Assembly: GCF_000613125.1 (NCBI RefSeq)
Contig: NZ_HG964497.1
Coordinates: forward strand, 875,207-939,206
Length of the DNA stretch: 64,000 nt
DNA from: Bacillus sp. EB01
GTDB lineage: Bacteria > Bacillota > Bacilli > Bacillales > Cytobacillaceae
Direction of reading: 5' to 3'
The notes beneath the pieces were generated by a model. The model ran no database searches. It saw only the letters and a program-made list of their open reading frames with translations, and was not told the DNA's origin. Below, piece after piece: positions 51,600 to 60,960 of this stretch; the stretch's first letter is position 1, and each line of letters begins with the position of its first letter. The position numbers and the translations under genes are program-made.

Positions 51600-52379
51600 T
51601 TAAACTCTTTCCCTCTTTTGGAAAAAGAAAGAATTCAACTTAATCAGTCCATAGTGTTCAGGCTCAGGAATGCTATCCCTGCTTCCAACAACAAGAATCC
51701 CGCCTGGACACATGGCACTACTTAATCTCGACAGAAGATAATGGTTTGCCTCCTCTGTCAAATACATTATGACATTGCGGCAAAGAATAAGATCAAATCC
51801 GGATTCTAACCGGCCATGCAGCAGGTTCTGACGTTCAAAGCTGACTGCTTTTTTCATGTCCTTGTGCACTGAATAATGAGTTCCGAATTTCCTCAAATAC
51901 TTCAGCTTTAGTCCTGATGGCAGGCTTCCCAGGGCTTTCTCTCGGTATAAACCTTGTTTGGCCTTCGTTAAGAGACTATCGTTTAGGTCCGAGGCGACAA
52001 TGGAATAAGTCTCTATATCCATCTCTTCAAGAATCATTGCCAGGGTATATGCTTCCTCCCCCGTAGAGCAACCTGCACTCCAACAGTTCAGGCTTGCTCT
52101 CTTTTGCAAAAGCCCGGGAAGTGCAGAGTGATGCAAGTACTCCCACACTTCCGGGTTTCGATAGAATTCCGTTATATGGGCGGTTATTTGGCCGGTAATC
52201 TCTTGAACAAATCCAGAATTGAAAAGAAGAGAATCCGAGTCACCTATGGAATGAAAGCTGCCTTTATGATAAAGCAGCGCCAGCCGCTTTCGAATTTGTT
52301 CTTGTTTATAGTTGCCCAAATCTATTCCGGTTTGGAGTGTAAATTGTTGTGTGAAATCAACATATTCAAGGTCGGTCAT
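51600..52379 (-). CDS. CheR-type methyltransferase, second copy
   Basis: SAM-dependent MCP glutamate methyltransferase. SAM motif SAGCSTGEEAYTLAMIL, then ILCRNVIMYL and VGSRDSIPEPEHYGL. The ATG at 52379 follows AGGTGG. 259 aa. It diverges from motAB and is separate from the cheA operon, which has its own cheR; the two proteins differ widely, so this is not a recent duplicate. Confidence 0.9.
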   Translation of the reverse strand: MTDLEYVDFTQQFTLQTGIDLGNYKQEQIRKRLALLYHKGSFHSIGDSDSLLFNSGFVQEITGQITAHITEFYRNPEVWEYLHHSALPGLLQKRASLNCWSAGCSTGEEAYTLAMILEEMDIETYSIVASDLNDSLLTKAKQGLYREKALGSLPSGLKLKYLRKFGTHYSVHKDMKKAVSFERQNLLHGRLESGFDLILCRNVIMYLTEEANHYLLSRLSSAMCPGGILVVGSRDSIPEPEHYGLIKLNSFFFQKRERV

Positions 52380-52430
52380 CTTATCCACCTATTCGTAAGG
52401 TATTGTCACTTTCATCTGCTTCAATCCAAT

Positions 52431-52458
52431 TAAACTATTAATAAATAAAGACGATATA
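52431..52458 (+). promoter_or_regulatory. Sigma-D-like promoter upstream of motAB
   Basis: TAAA, 15 bases, GACGATATA. It lies about 267 bp before the motA ATG. The 345-bp gap also must hold the cheR2 promoter; no gene is seen in it. Confidence 0.6.
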
Positions 52459-52724
52459 GAATAATGAGATGTTTGCCCTTATAGCAGATAGAAAGTGTGT
52501 GTGTGGCACCTTTCTGTATGGGTGTTCTTCCTTGAACATGCCTATTCAAAATACTGGTAAAATCATCTCTTCCTTTTACAAAATACGAGATTGGCTACCT
52601 CATCGTCAATAACTTCTTTAATATTGTCGAAAACTTTTTGATTTTGTTTGATTGCTTGTTGTTGATTTTTTTTGATTCTATTAAAATAGTTTTATAACTA
52701 AGTCCGTACGAAAAGGAGAAAGTG

Positions 52725-53525
52725 ATGTCTAGTATTATCGGAATTTTAATAGCTCTTGTTGCAATTGGAGTAGGGATGGTTTTAAAAGGGGCTTCGCTTT
52801 CAGCGTTGAATAACCCGGCGGCCTTCCTGATTATCTTTGGCGGGACGCTAGCGACTCTTTTAATTGCCTTCCCCTTTCGTGAAGCAAAAAAGTTTCCTGT
52901 CCTTCTAAAAATCGCGCTTTTCGAGCCCAAGCTCCCTTCCAAGTCAGAGCAAATTTCTAACATTATTAACTGTGCCGAAATTGCTAAAAGAGAAGGAATC
53001 CTTGCATTGGAGGAAGTATCAACAGATACACAGGATCCGTTTTTTAAAAAGGGCCTTGAATTGTTGATAGATGGCTACAATTATGATTTTATTGAAGAAT
53101 TATTGCACGAAGAACTAGAGGAAATTGATAAGAGGCATAAAACAGGGGCGCTTATGTTCACACAGATAGGTTCCTACGCTCCATCTCTAGGGGTTCTTGG
53201 AGCGGTTGTCGGATTGGTCGCTTCACTTGGCAATCTTAATGATGTGGATAAGCTTGGCCATTCAATCGCTGCTGCTTTCATTGCCACCTTGCTGGGGATT
53301 TTTTGCGGGTATGTATTATGGAATCCGATTGCAAATAAATTAAAGCGAATTTCAAAACAGGAACAGGAATTAAAGTTTGTTACCATTCAAGGTATCCTGG
53401 GAATATGCAACGGACTCACCCCAAGTGCTCTTGAAAAAAAGCTTTCTGTGTATGTAACACCAAAGGAACGCCTCAAGTATGAAAGTAAAAATGGAGCAAA
53501 AGACGATGAGCAGCAGACGGCGTAG
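52725..53525 (+). CDS. motA: MotA stator protein
   Basis: 266 residues, four membrane helices. LNNPAAFLIIFGGTLATLL, the cytoplasmic loop with charged residues contacting FliG, and the helix pair SYAPSLGVLGAVVGLVASL and AAFIATLLGIFCGYV with the conserved prolines. AAAAGGAG precedes the ATG. It overlaps motB by about 20 bp. It lacks the Na-type PomA look; proton drive is likely but not certain. Confidence 0.94.
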   Translation: MSSIIGILIALVAIGVGMVLKGASLSALNNPAAFLIIFGGTLATLLIAFPFREAKKFPVLLKIALFEPKLPSKSEQISNIINCAEIAKREGILALEEVSTDTQDPFFKKGLELLIDGYNYDFIEELLHEELEEIDKRHKTGALMFTQIGSYAPSLGVLGAVVGLVASLGNLNDVDKLGHSIAAAFIATLLGIFCGYVLWNPIANKLKRISKQEQELKFVTIQGILGICNGLTPSALEKKLSVYVTPKERLKYESKNGAKDDEQQTA

Positions 53526-54285
53526 GCGACCTGAAGAACACGAGGAGCATGTTGATGAGTCCTGGCTGCTTCCGTATGCTGATATCCTGACCCTGTTACT
53601 CGCACTTTTTATTGTCCTGTTTGCTTCGAGTAGTATCAATATATCAAAATATGAAGCGATTATGAATTCCTTCAAGACCGAATTTACCGGAACCAATGTC
53701 GATAGCAGCAAACAGGGATTATCGACAGAGCCGCCCGAAACACCTACTGATCACGCACAGGAGGAAGAACCTCCAAAAGAAGAACAACCTCCTGATGAAG
53801 GTGAAACCGAGGATCCGGAGCTTGACGAATTAAAAAGAAGAATGGAATCGTATATTAAAAATAACGACCTTGATGCGGTTGTCACCCTGTCCGAATCAAA
53901 ACGCGGGGTTGAAATTACGCTGAAAGACGTTATCTTGTTCGATCCTGGACAGGCGATTCTAAAAGAACACTCTTTTAAAACGCTCAATGCGATTATCGGA
54001 CTTCTGAAAGCTTTGCCAAATCCAATAAGTATCGAGGGCCACACAGACAACGTCCCAATCGGGAACGCGCCATACCGCTCGAATTGGGAGCTCTCTTCCG
54101 CCAGGGCAAGCAGCGTCCTTCATTACTTTGCTTCAAAAAATATTCAAGAGAGCAGGCTTCAATTTACTGGTTATGGTGAATTCAAGCCATTAGTTCCTAA
54201 CAATACTGTAGATAACCGCCAATCAAACCGGCGAGTTAACATCGTAATCTTGCGAAATTCAGAAGCTAACAATCAGACCAATTAA
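53506..54285 (+). CDS. motB: MotB stator protein
   Basis: About 259 residues: basic N-terminus, one membrane helix with the ion-binding Asp in LLPYADILTLLLALFIVLF, a plug/linker rich in Pro and Glu (about 75-105), and an OmpA-like peptidoglycan-binding domain (IEGHTDNVPIG, NWELSSARASSVLHYF). The start at 53506 is preferred over upstream ATGs for the GGAG spacing. Confidence 0.94.
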   Translation: MSSRRRRRPEEHEEHVDESWLLPYADILTLLLALFIVLFASSSINISKYEAIMNSFKTEFTGTNVDSSKQGLSTEPPETPTDHAQEEEPPKEEQPPDEGETEDPELDELKRRMESYIKNNDLDAVVTLSESKRGVEITLKDVILFDPGQAILKEHSFKTLNAIIGLLKALPNPISIEGHTDNVPIGNAPYRSNWELSSARASSVLHYFASKNIQESRLQFTGYGEFKPLVPNNTVDNRQSNRRVNIVILRNSEANNQTN

Positions 54286-54290
54286 AAATG

Positions 54291-54320
54291 AGGGTGTCCC
54301 AAAAGAAAATGGGATACCCT
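54291..54320 (+). terminator. Terminator after motB
   Basis: AGGGTGTCCC pairs with GGGATACCCT, followed by TTCC. Confidence 0.85.
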
Positions 54321-54417
54321 TTCCTATTTGTTGAATTGACTAATTACTCCAAATGGAAGTTTTTATTATTCATGTGGATCCAAAACAGCTAGTAAGATAG
54401 AATTCGGTATTAATTGT

Positions 54418-54531
54418 AGCGGAAGGCGCGAAGACTCCTACGGGAGAAAAGGTCAGTGGGAGACCCCACAGGCGCTCGCGCCGAGGAGGCTCCCAGGCCG
54501 CCCGTGGAAAGCGAAGCGCCTGAAGCGGAAA
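54418..54531. repeat. Intergenic repeat family B, copy 3 (inverted)
   Basis: Reverse complement of the copies at 22.8 and 31.6 kb: AAGACTCCTACGGGAGAAAA, then GACCCCACAGGCGC, then GGAAAGCGAAGCGCC. It lies between the convergent motB and cheB. Confidence 0.85.
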
Positions 54532-54570
54532 TTACTATAGTAGCCTAAGATTAAAAATATCAATAAAAAA

Positions 54571-54614
54571 ACTGTCCCATAAGAGTCGTTTTTCAACAAC
54601 CCTTTGAGACAGCC
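54571..54614 (-). terminator. Terminator after cheB
   Basis: In the minus direction GGCTGTCTC pairs with GGGACAGTT over a long loop, followed by a T run. Confidence 0.65.
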
Positions 54615-54623
54615 CAATTTTTT

Positions 54624-55661
54624 TTATGATTTCCCACTAACAGTCGAATAGATCAGCTGTGGGATTTTTGTTAACGATGCCTGTTTTTCTACAGCACCGA
54701 TATTAAAGGCTGCCATTGGCATTCCATATACAACGGAAGATGCTTCATCTTGCCCAATGGTTCTGGCTCCCTTTCTTCTCATCGCAAGCAATCCTTTCGC
54801 CCCATCATAGCCCATTCCTGTTAAGATCAGTCCTAATGCATCCTTGCCTGCCTCTTTGGCGACTGAGTCAAATAATACATCTACAGATGGGCAATGGCCG
54901 TTGACTCTTTCCCCCTGGCTGCATACTACTTTGTAGCTTGAACCAGCTTTTTTGATTTTCATATGCATTTCCCCCGGTGCGATGAGAATCTTTCCGGGTT
55001 CAACGATATCACCAGTTTGGGCCTCCTTAACGGTAAAACCTGTGGCCTGGTTCAGCCGCTCGGCAAACATCCGCGAAAAAACTGGTGGTATGTGCTGGAC
55101 AATAACAATTCCAGGCATGCCTGCCGTTGGTAAGGCAGAAATGATTTTTGTCAGGGCATCGGTACCGCCTGTCGAAGCGCCAATGGCAATCAATTTGATT
55201 TTGGATTTAGTTACTTTCGTTTGATCGATGACTGGACTTAAGATGGTTGTTTCTTCTGCTTTTGCACCACGAACAGCTTTCTTTACCTTTTGAACCATCT
55301 CTATAATGAATTTTTTCACATCTTCGGCCGAATTTGTATTAGGCTTCGGAATAAACTCGACAGCGCCTGCATTTAGCGCGTCATTCTCAGTATAATTAGC
55401 CGAGCTGATCAGCAATACAGGCATCGGATACTGAGGCAGCAGTCTACGGACAAAATCGAGTCCATTCATTTTCGGCATTTCAATATCGCAAATCATTACA
55501 TCGGGTTCATATTTTAAAATATAATCGCGCGCTTCAAGAGGATCCCCTGCTTTGGCAATCACTTGAATCATAGGGTCTGATTCAATCCCCCGGGAGATTA
55601 TCTCCCTGAATAAAGGCGAGTCATCGACAACCAGCACTTTTATTTTCTTATGCGTAAGCAT
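54624..55661 (-). CDS. cheB: CheB MCP methylesterase/deamidase
   Basis: 345 residues from the ATG at 55661 (AAGGGTGG upstream); the open frame to 55814 lies inside cheR. Receiver domain (phospho-Asp in VMICDIEMPKMNG) and esterase domain with Ser-His-Asp: IGASTGGTDA, IVQHIPPVFS, LTGMGYDGAKG. It acts against CheR on receptor methylation. Confidence 0.95.
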   Translation of the reverse strand: MLTHKKIKVLVVDDSPLFREIISRGIESDPMIQVIAKAGDPLEARDYILKYEPDVMICDIEMPKMNGLDFVRRLLPQYPMPVLLISSANYTENDALNAGAVEFIPKPNTNSAEDVKKFIIEMVQKVKKAVRGAKAEETTILSPVIDQTKVTKSKIKLIAIGASTGGTDALTKIISALPTAGMPGIVIVQHIPPVFSRMFAERLNQATGFTVKEAQTGDIVEPGKILIAPGEMHMKIKKAGSSYKVVCSQGERVNGHCPSVDVLFDSVAKEAGKDALGLILTGMGYDGAKGLLAMRRKGARTIGQDEASSVVYGMPMAAFNIGAVEKQASLTKIPQLIYSTVSGKS

Positions 55662-55671
55662 TGAACCACCC

Positions 55672-56487
55672 TTATTCTTTTCTATATACAGAAGGCATGA
55701 CATACTTGAATTGGCAGGCCTCCCTATCAATCGTTTCTGATTGGCCGATAAATAAATAGCCTCCTGGCTCCAAAAGATTATAAAACTTATTAACCAATTC
55801 CATTTTTGTGTCATGATCGAAGTAAATCATCACATTGCGGCAAAATATCACATGGAACCTCTTTTTAAAAGGGAAGGTCCTCTCCATCAGATTGAATCGC
55901 CTGAAAATGACCTCGTTTTTAATTCGGGCTGCAATCTCTGAATACCCTTCACCTTTGGCTTTAAAATACAGCTGTCTCCAAATCTTTGGCATGGCCGCGA
56001 GCCCTGTATTCGGATATACTCCCTTTGCCGCTGTTTCCAGTACTTTCGGCGAAAGGTCTGTTGCAAGAATTTTTGCATCCCAATACATCTTTTGAGTTCC
56101 AAAAAATTCATCCAGCACCATTGCAAGCATATAGGGCTCTTCCCCTGTTGAACAGCCGGCACTCCAAATTCTTAAATCCCGGTTATGAACCGTTTGGGAT
56201 AAATACGGCAATACATTGTTCTGAAGAAAACGAAAATGCTCCATTTCCCTCATAAAATAGGTATGATTCGTTGTGATTTTCTCCACAAGTGTAGAGGCCG
56301 CACGGTCCGTCTTATCTTCAAGAACATAACGGAAGTAATCAGTATAGTTATCAAAATTGAGCTGCTGGAGAACTTGAAACAATCGTCCCTCAATAATGAC
56401 CTTCTTTTCTCCCTTTAGGTTTATTCCATAGTTTGCTTTAATAAAGTCGGATAGCTGTTTAAATTCTTTGTCTGTTATACTGATCAT
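55672..56487 (-). CDS. cheR: CheR MCP methyltransferase
   Basis: 271 residues: helical N-domain, SAM motif WSAGCSTGEEPYMLAMVL, VIFCRNVMIYFD and LFIGQSETI. It lies 10 bp upstream of cheB and downstream of the mcp, forming an adaptation pair. Confidence 0.95.
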   Translation of the reverse strand: MISITDKEFKQLSDFIKANYGINLKGEKKVIIEGRLFQVLQQLNFDNYTDYFRYVLEDKTDRAASTLVEKITTNHTYFMREMEHFRFLQNNVLPYLSQTVHNRDLRIWSAGCSTGEEPYMLAMVLDEFFGTQKMYWDAKILATDLSPKVLETAAKGVYPNTGLAAMPKIWRQLYFKAKGEGYSEIAARIKNEVIFRRFNLMERTFPFKKRFHVIFCRNVMIYFDHDTKMELVNKFYNLLEPGGYLFIGQSETIDREACQFKYVMPSVYRKE

Positions 56488-56543
56488 CTTTTCACCCGCT
56501 TAAAGAAAGAGAGAGTCATAGACCCTCTCCCTCAATTTTGCCT

Positions 56544-58271
56544 TTAATACTTTCCAAATTCATTATCACTTAACACAATTCTTTTTTGGCCAGAAGCGGC
56601 CACCTCGGACAGCGAGCTTTCGATTTCTTGCCTTTGCTGCTGGTTCAATTGTTCCAGCATGCTAAGGACTTCCGGGTTTAATCCGCTCAATCCGCTTAAA
56701 GAAGAAGAAGAGTACTGCGTGCTTCTTAGCTTGAATTGGGCAACCTTGCTCTTCAGAATGCTAGCCTGGCTTGATAATTCTTCACTTGCTGCAGCAGTTT
56801 GTTCTGATGTTGCAGAGTTGGCCTGTACCACTTGGGATACTTGCATAATCCCCTGGTTAATTTGGCTAATCCCAACAGCTTGTTCGCTGGATGCAGTCGC
56901 AATATCTTTTACTAAATCAGCAACTTTTGCGACATCTTCAACAATTTTTTCTAATGCAGTGGCGGTTTCATTGGCAATTTTAGTTCCGCCGCCTACCTTT
57001 TTGATAGAACCTTCAATTAGTTCAGTTGTTTCCTTTGCGGCATTTGCTGAACGGGCGGCAAGATTACGTACTTCCTCAGCAACAACCGCGAAGCCTTTGC
57101 CATGCTGGCCGGCCCTGGCGGCTTCAACGGCAGCGTTCAATGCTAGAATATTCGTTTGGAAAGCAATTTCATCAATGACTTTAATAATTTTTGATATATT
57201 CTCTGATGCAAGATTAATATCATCCATTGCTTTGAGCATTGCGTTCATCTGGCCATTTCCATGAACCGCATTTTCCTTGGCAACCTCGGCCAGTTTATTA
57301 GCCTCAACCGCATAATCAGCGTTCTGCCTTGTTTGCGATGAAATTTCTTCAACCGTAGCAGATAGTTCTTCAATGGAGCTTGCCTGTTCCGTAGCGCCCT
57401 GGGAAAGGGTAACACTTGTCTCAGACGCCTGTTTGGAACCGACCGCCACCTGTTCAGTCGCATGCTTGATTTCATTCATAACTTCATTCAAATTGGCAAC
57501 CGCCTCGCGAAAAGCATTCCCAACCTGGCCAATTTCGTCTTTACCTTCGATTTGAACTTCAAAGTCCAAATCGCCGTTTGCAATCTGGCGGGCATTATCG
57601 ACAATCATTTGAAGTGGCACTCTAATTGTTTTCGCCATGAAAACGCCCATTCCGATAGCTGCTAATGTTGCGATTGAAAGAACAATAATGACAACAGTAA
57701 CCGTTTCGCTTGTAAGCTTTGTCAATTCCTCTGACTTAGCCGCACCATGTTCCCTCTTTTGGTCAAACAATTTATTAATATACAGTTCAGCCTCTACTGC
57801 TGGCGGCACTCCATCGGATTGGAGCATAGCAAGCGCCTCGGCATCCTTATTGGCATAAGCCAGTGCAATAATTTGTTCCCTTGCCGAGAAATATTTATCG
57901 ATGGAATTGTTCAGCATATTGAAGGTCTCGCGTACTTCGTCGGTACGGATAGTTTTTTCAAACGCTTTACTTTCTTCAAAAAGCTCATCAGCCAATATTT
58001 CTAGCTTCGCATTATATTCGTCCATTTTGTCAACATCATTGGCAATGATTAAGTCACGCAGGATAGCCCGGGAATTTTGGAAATTGATTCCGACCTTGCC
58101 AATGTCTCCAACAGCTACGCCATAATCCTCGTAAAGCTTTTTGTAATCCCGGTCGATTTGCCTCATATTAATAATCTGATAGACACCTATTGCTGCTGTG
58201 AAAATAGCAACAGATAAAAAGCCAAAGAGAAGTTTTTTGCCTATTTTCATATTGATATACCATTTCATCAT
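56544..58271 (-). CDS. Methyl-accepting chemotaxis protein
   Basis: 575 residues. TM1 about 10-32, four-helix-bundle ligand domain 33-190 (4HB_MCP type), TM2 about 192-213, HAMP, and the signalling domain with hairpin tip EIAFQTNILALNAAVEAARA and GKGFAVVAEEVRNLA. No CheR-binding pentapeptide at the C-terminus (ends DNEFGKY). Encoded between cheW and cheR, so it is likely the main partner of this array. Ligand unknown. Confidence 0.93.
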   Translation of the reverse strand: MMKWYINMKIGKKLLFGFLSVAIFTAAIGVYQIINMRQIDRDYKKLYEDYGVAVGDIGKVGINFQNSRAILRDLIIANDVDKMDEYNAKLEILADELFEESKAFEKTIRTDEVRETFNMLNNSIDKYFSAREQIIALAYANKDAEALAMLQSDGVPPAVEAELYINKLFDQKREHGAAKSEELTKLTSETVTVVIIVLSIATLAAIGMGVFMAKTIRVPLQMIVDNARQIANGDLDFEVQIEGKDEIGQVGNAFREAVANLNEVMNEIKHATEQVAVGSKQASETSVTLSQGATEQASSIEELSATVEEISSQTRQNADYAVEANKLAEVAKENAVHGNGQMNAMLKAMDDINLASENISKIIKVIDEIAFQTNILALNAAVEAARAGQHGKGFAVVAEEVRNLAARSANAAKETTELIEGSIKKVGGGTKIANETATALEKIVEDVAKVADLVKDIATASSEQAVGISQINQGIMQVSQVVQANSATSEQTAAASEELSSQASILKSKVAQFKLRSTQYSSSSLSGLSGLNPEVLSMLEQLNQQQRQEIESSLSEVAASGQKRIVLSDNEFGKY

Positions 58272-58290
58272 GGTTCAATTAACCCCCTGC

Positions 58291-58770
58291 TTAAATATGT
58301 CCTATCTGTTCTGCTATGTCTTCATGCAGCAACGTATCACAGTTTAAAAGCAATTTAACATCATCGCCAACCTTGCCAATGCCTTTCACATACCGATTTA
58401 CACCCTGGCTAATATCTGGAGGCAGTACAATATTTTCAGGGGAAATTGTCAATACCTCTGAAACACTGTCCACTATCAGACCGACAGAAACCTCATGAAC
58501 TTCGATAACAATGATACACGTCCTGTCGTTATACTCTTTCGGTTGCTTTTTAAATCGCACCCGGACATCCATAACAGGGATTATTTTTCCGCGGAGATTG
58601 ATAATTCCCCGAATATATTCCGGCATTTCCGGTACCTCAGTAATTTGCTGAATACCGATAATCTCGATGACATGGCGAATATCAATTCCGTAAAATTCAT
58701 TTTCAAGATTGAATGTTAAAAATTTATCCGCCAGGCTGTCTTCAAATTCTTCCTCTATGATCTGAGCCAT
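58291..58770 (-). CDS. cheW: CheW adaptor
   Basis: 159 residues: FYGIDIRHVIEIIGIQQITE, IRGIINLRGKIIPVMDVR and GLIVDSVSEVLTI are CheW signatures. It bridges MCP and CheA. Confidence 0.95.
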   Translation of the reverse strand: MAQIIEEEFEDSLADKFLTFNLENEFYGIDIRHVIEIIGIQQITEVPEMPEYIRGIINLRGKIIPVMDVRVRFKKQPKEYNDRTCIIVIEVHEVSVGLIVDSVSEVLTISPENIVLPPDISQGVNRYVKGIGKVGDDVKLLLNCDTLLHEDIAEQIGHI

Positions 58771-58796
58771 CTCACCTGCTCCTTTCTAGTAATCTG

Positions 58797-60821
58797 TTAG
58801 CTTGATAACCCTGTAACATCCAAGATCAAGCTGATGCTACCATCACCCAAAAGCGTACAGCCGGTTATCCCTTTTACATTTCCTATTCTCTTTAAATAAG
58901 CCGGCAGGGATTTTACGACAACCTGTTGCTGGCCAAGGAGCTCATCGGCAAAAATGCACACTTGTCTTGAATTATGGTCTGCCATGATGAGGATGCCTTC
59001 TTCCAAATTGGTTATATCCGTTTGTATGCTGAGCTTTTTGTGAAGACGGATGATTGGGTAGCATTGCCCCCTGACCATGATCATTTCATTTCCATCCGGA
59101 TCAGTAATGACATTCCTTTTATCAGGGCGGAATGATTCCTTTATTGAAGTAGTAGGCAATGTAAACCTTGAGTTGCCGGTTTTTAAATTCATACCATCGA
59201 TAATTGCCAATGTCAGTGGAATCCGGATGATTATGGTCGTTCCTTTCCCCCACTGGCTCTCGATAGAAACAGTGCCACCGACAGACCCAATGTTCTTCAT
59301 AACAACATCCATCCCAACACCGCGACCGCTAAACTCCGTGACTTTATCCTTTGTAGAGAACCCTGGCAGGAAGATAAGATTATAGATTTCACTGTCTGTC
59401 ATTTCTGATTCATTTTTATAGAGGATTCCATTTTCCCTGGCCCTCTTAAGAAGTTTTTGCTTATTAAGCCCGCGTCCATCATCCTTGACCAGAATGACAA
59501 CCTCGTTTCCGGCATTCTTCGCTTCAAGAATTAATGTCCCAGCTAATGGTTTTCCAGCCGCGATCCGGTCCTCAACTGGCTCCAATCCATGATCAATCGA
59601 ATTGCGAACAATGTGCATTAATGGATCTGAGATATGTTCAATAATGTTCTTATCGACTTCGGTGTCTTCACCAATAAGCTGCAAATGAACCTCTTTCCCT
59701 AGCTTTTTACTCATATCCCGTACAATCCGGTTCATTTTTTTGAACGTGTTTGCGAGCGGAAGCATTCGGATCGACATTACCTTGTCTTGAATATCATCGA
59801 TGATTTTTTTCAAATGCCTGGATGCTTTAGTAAATTGGTCAAGCTCAAGCCCTTGCAGGTCTGGATTTTGGGTAACCATTGCCTCAGCAATAACAAGCTC
59901 CCCGACAATGTCCATCAGCTCGTCCAATTTCACAACATTTACACTAATAAAACTTGATTGGCTGGAGGTTTGTTTAGTTGCCGTTGGTCCTGCTAGTTTC
60001 GTTTCGGTGGTTTCTGTGATTTCCTGAACATTCTGCTCAGAAACAAATTCGGAAACTTCCTTCTCGATTTGCCTAAATTCAAAAGACTCCACATAGGTGA
60101 CAAAGTTAAAGATGTTTTCGACTTCATCAAACGCCTTTTCAGTATTGATAAAAATTTTGAAGCCATGATCGCGAATATGAGTGGCAGTATCAAAATTCGT
60201 TTCCAAATCGCTAGGTTCAAAGCGGAGATCCTCGATATCCTCCTTAAAACGCTGTATGATTTGAAACGCCCGGACACTTTCCATACCGCCACAATCCTCA
60301 AGGCGGACAGTTGCTTCATATTGATTCATCCCAGAGGCATCCGGTAGTGGCGATGCTTGTTCTTGAGCATTTTGCACAACTTCCGCTTCTTTCCCGGCTT
60401 TACCTGAAATCCTGTAGGTCATGATGCTCAAATATTTCTTTGCTTGTTCGATTAATAAGCTGGAATCCCCATCAACAGGGTCTCTGTTTTTGATTTTTTC
60501 CAGCTCGACTTTGATAAAATCGACTCCTTCAAGCATAAGATCTGTAAGCTTCGAGTAATCATCGAGCCTCATTGTATCCTGGCGCAGCAAAGAAAACAGA
60601 TCCTCCAAAACATGTGCCAATGTCGCGATATTATGATAGGCCATCATGCTTGAAGATCCTTTTATCGTATGCATGATCCGGAAAATATCATTTACCATTT
60701 CAGGTGAATAAACACCTGCCTGGTCACAGCTCAAAATGACTGTTTCAAGCTGTTCAACCATTTGCGATAATTCAAAAATATAAACCTCTAAAATCGCATC
60801 ATCTACTACCTGACCTGACAT
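58797..60821 (-). CDS. cheA: CheA chemotaxis histidine kinase
   Basis: 674 residues: HPt domain with HTIKGSSSMMAY (phospho-His about 52), P2 CheY-binding domain (about 175-265), dimerisation domain (VVKLDELMDIVGELVIAEAM), HATPase (HIVRNSIDHGLEP, GRGLNKQKL, GRGVGMDVV) and a C-terminal CheW-like domain. GGAGGAG precedes the ATG. First gene of cheA-cheW-mcp-cheR-cheB. In B. subtilis cheA and cheW lie in the fla/che operon, so this cluster is organised differently. Confidence 0.95.
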   Translation of the reverse strand: MSGQVVDDAILEVYIFELSQMVEQLETVILSCDQAGVYSPEMVNDIFRIMHTIKGSSSMMAYHNIATLAHVLEDLFSLLRQDTMRLDDYSKLTDLMLEGVDFIKVELEKIKNRDPVDGDSSLLIEQAKKYLSIMTYRISGKAGKEAEVVQNAQEQASPLPDASGMNQYEATVRLEDCGGMESVRAFQIIQRFKEDIEDLRFEPSDLETNFDTATHIRDHGFKIFINTEKAFDEVENIFNFVTYVESFEFRQIEKEVSEFVSEQNVQEITETTETKLAGPTATKQTSSQSSFISVNVVKLDELMDIVGELVIAEAMVTQNPDLQGLELDQFTKASRHLKKIIDDIQDKVMSIRMLPLANTFKKMNRIVRDMSKKLGKEVHLQLIGEDTEVDKNIIEHISDPLMHIVRNSIDHGLEPVEDRIAAGKPLAGTLILEAKNAGNEVVILVKDDGRGLNKQKLLKRARENGILYKNESEMTDSEIYNLIFLPGFSTKDKVTEFSGRGVGMDVVMKNIGSVGGTVSIESQWGKGTTIIIRIPLTLAIIDGMNLKTGNSRFTLPTTSIKESFRPDKRNVITDPDGNEMIMVRGQCYPIIRLHKKLSIQTDITNLEEGILIMADHNSRQVCIFADELLGQQQVVVKSLPAYLKRIGNVKGITGCTLLGDGSISLILDVTGLSS

Positions 60822-60867
60822 ATTCTCCTCCCTCGTTTCTATCAGTTACCATATCCATTTGAGTTGT

Positions 60868-60910
60868 AAGGCGGCATGAATCAAAAAGTTTTTGTTTCAT
60901 CCGCCTTTTG
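60868..60910 (-). terminator. Inverted repeat between the GGDEF-EAL gene and cheA
   Basis: AAGGCGG and TTCAT pair with ATGAA(C) and CCGCCTT. The T run is on the plus-strand side, so it is a weak terminator for the minus-strand GGDEF-EAL gene. Confidence 0.45.
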
Positions 60911-60960
60911 TAAGTTTAGTAGAATTGTTGACCTCAAACGGAAAAATGTCACAGATTAAG

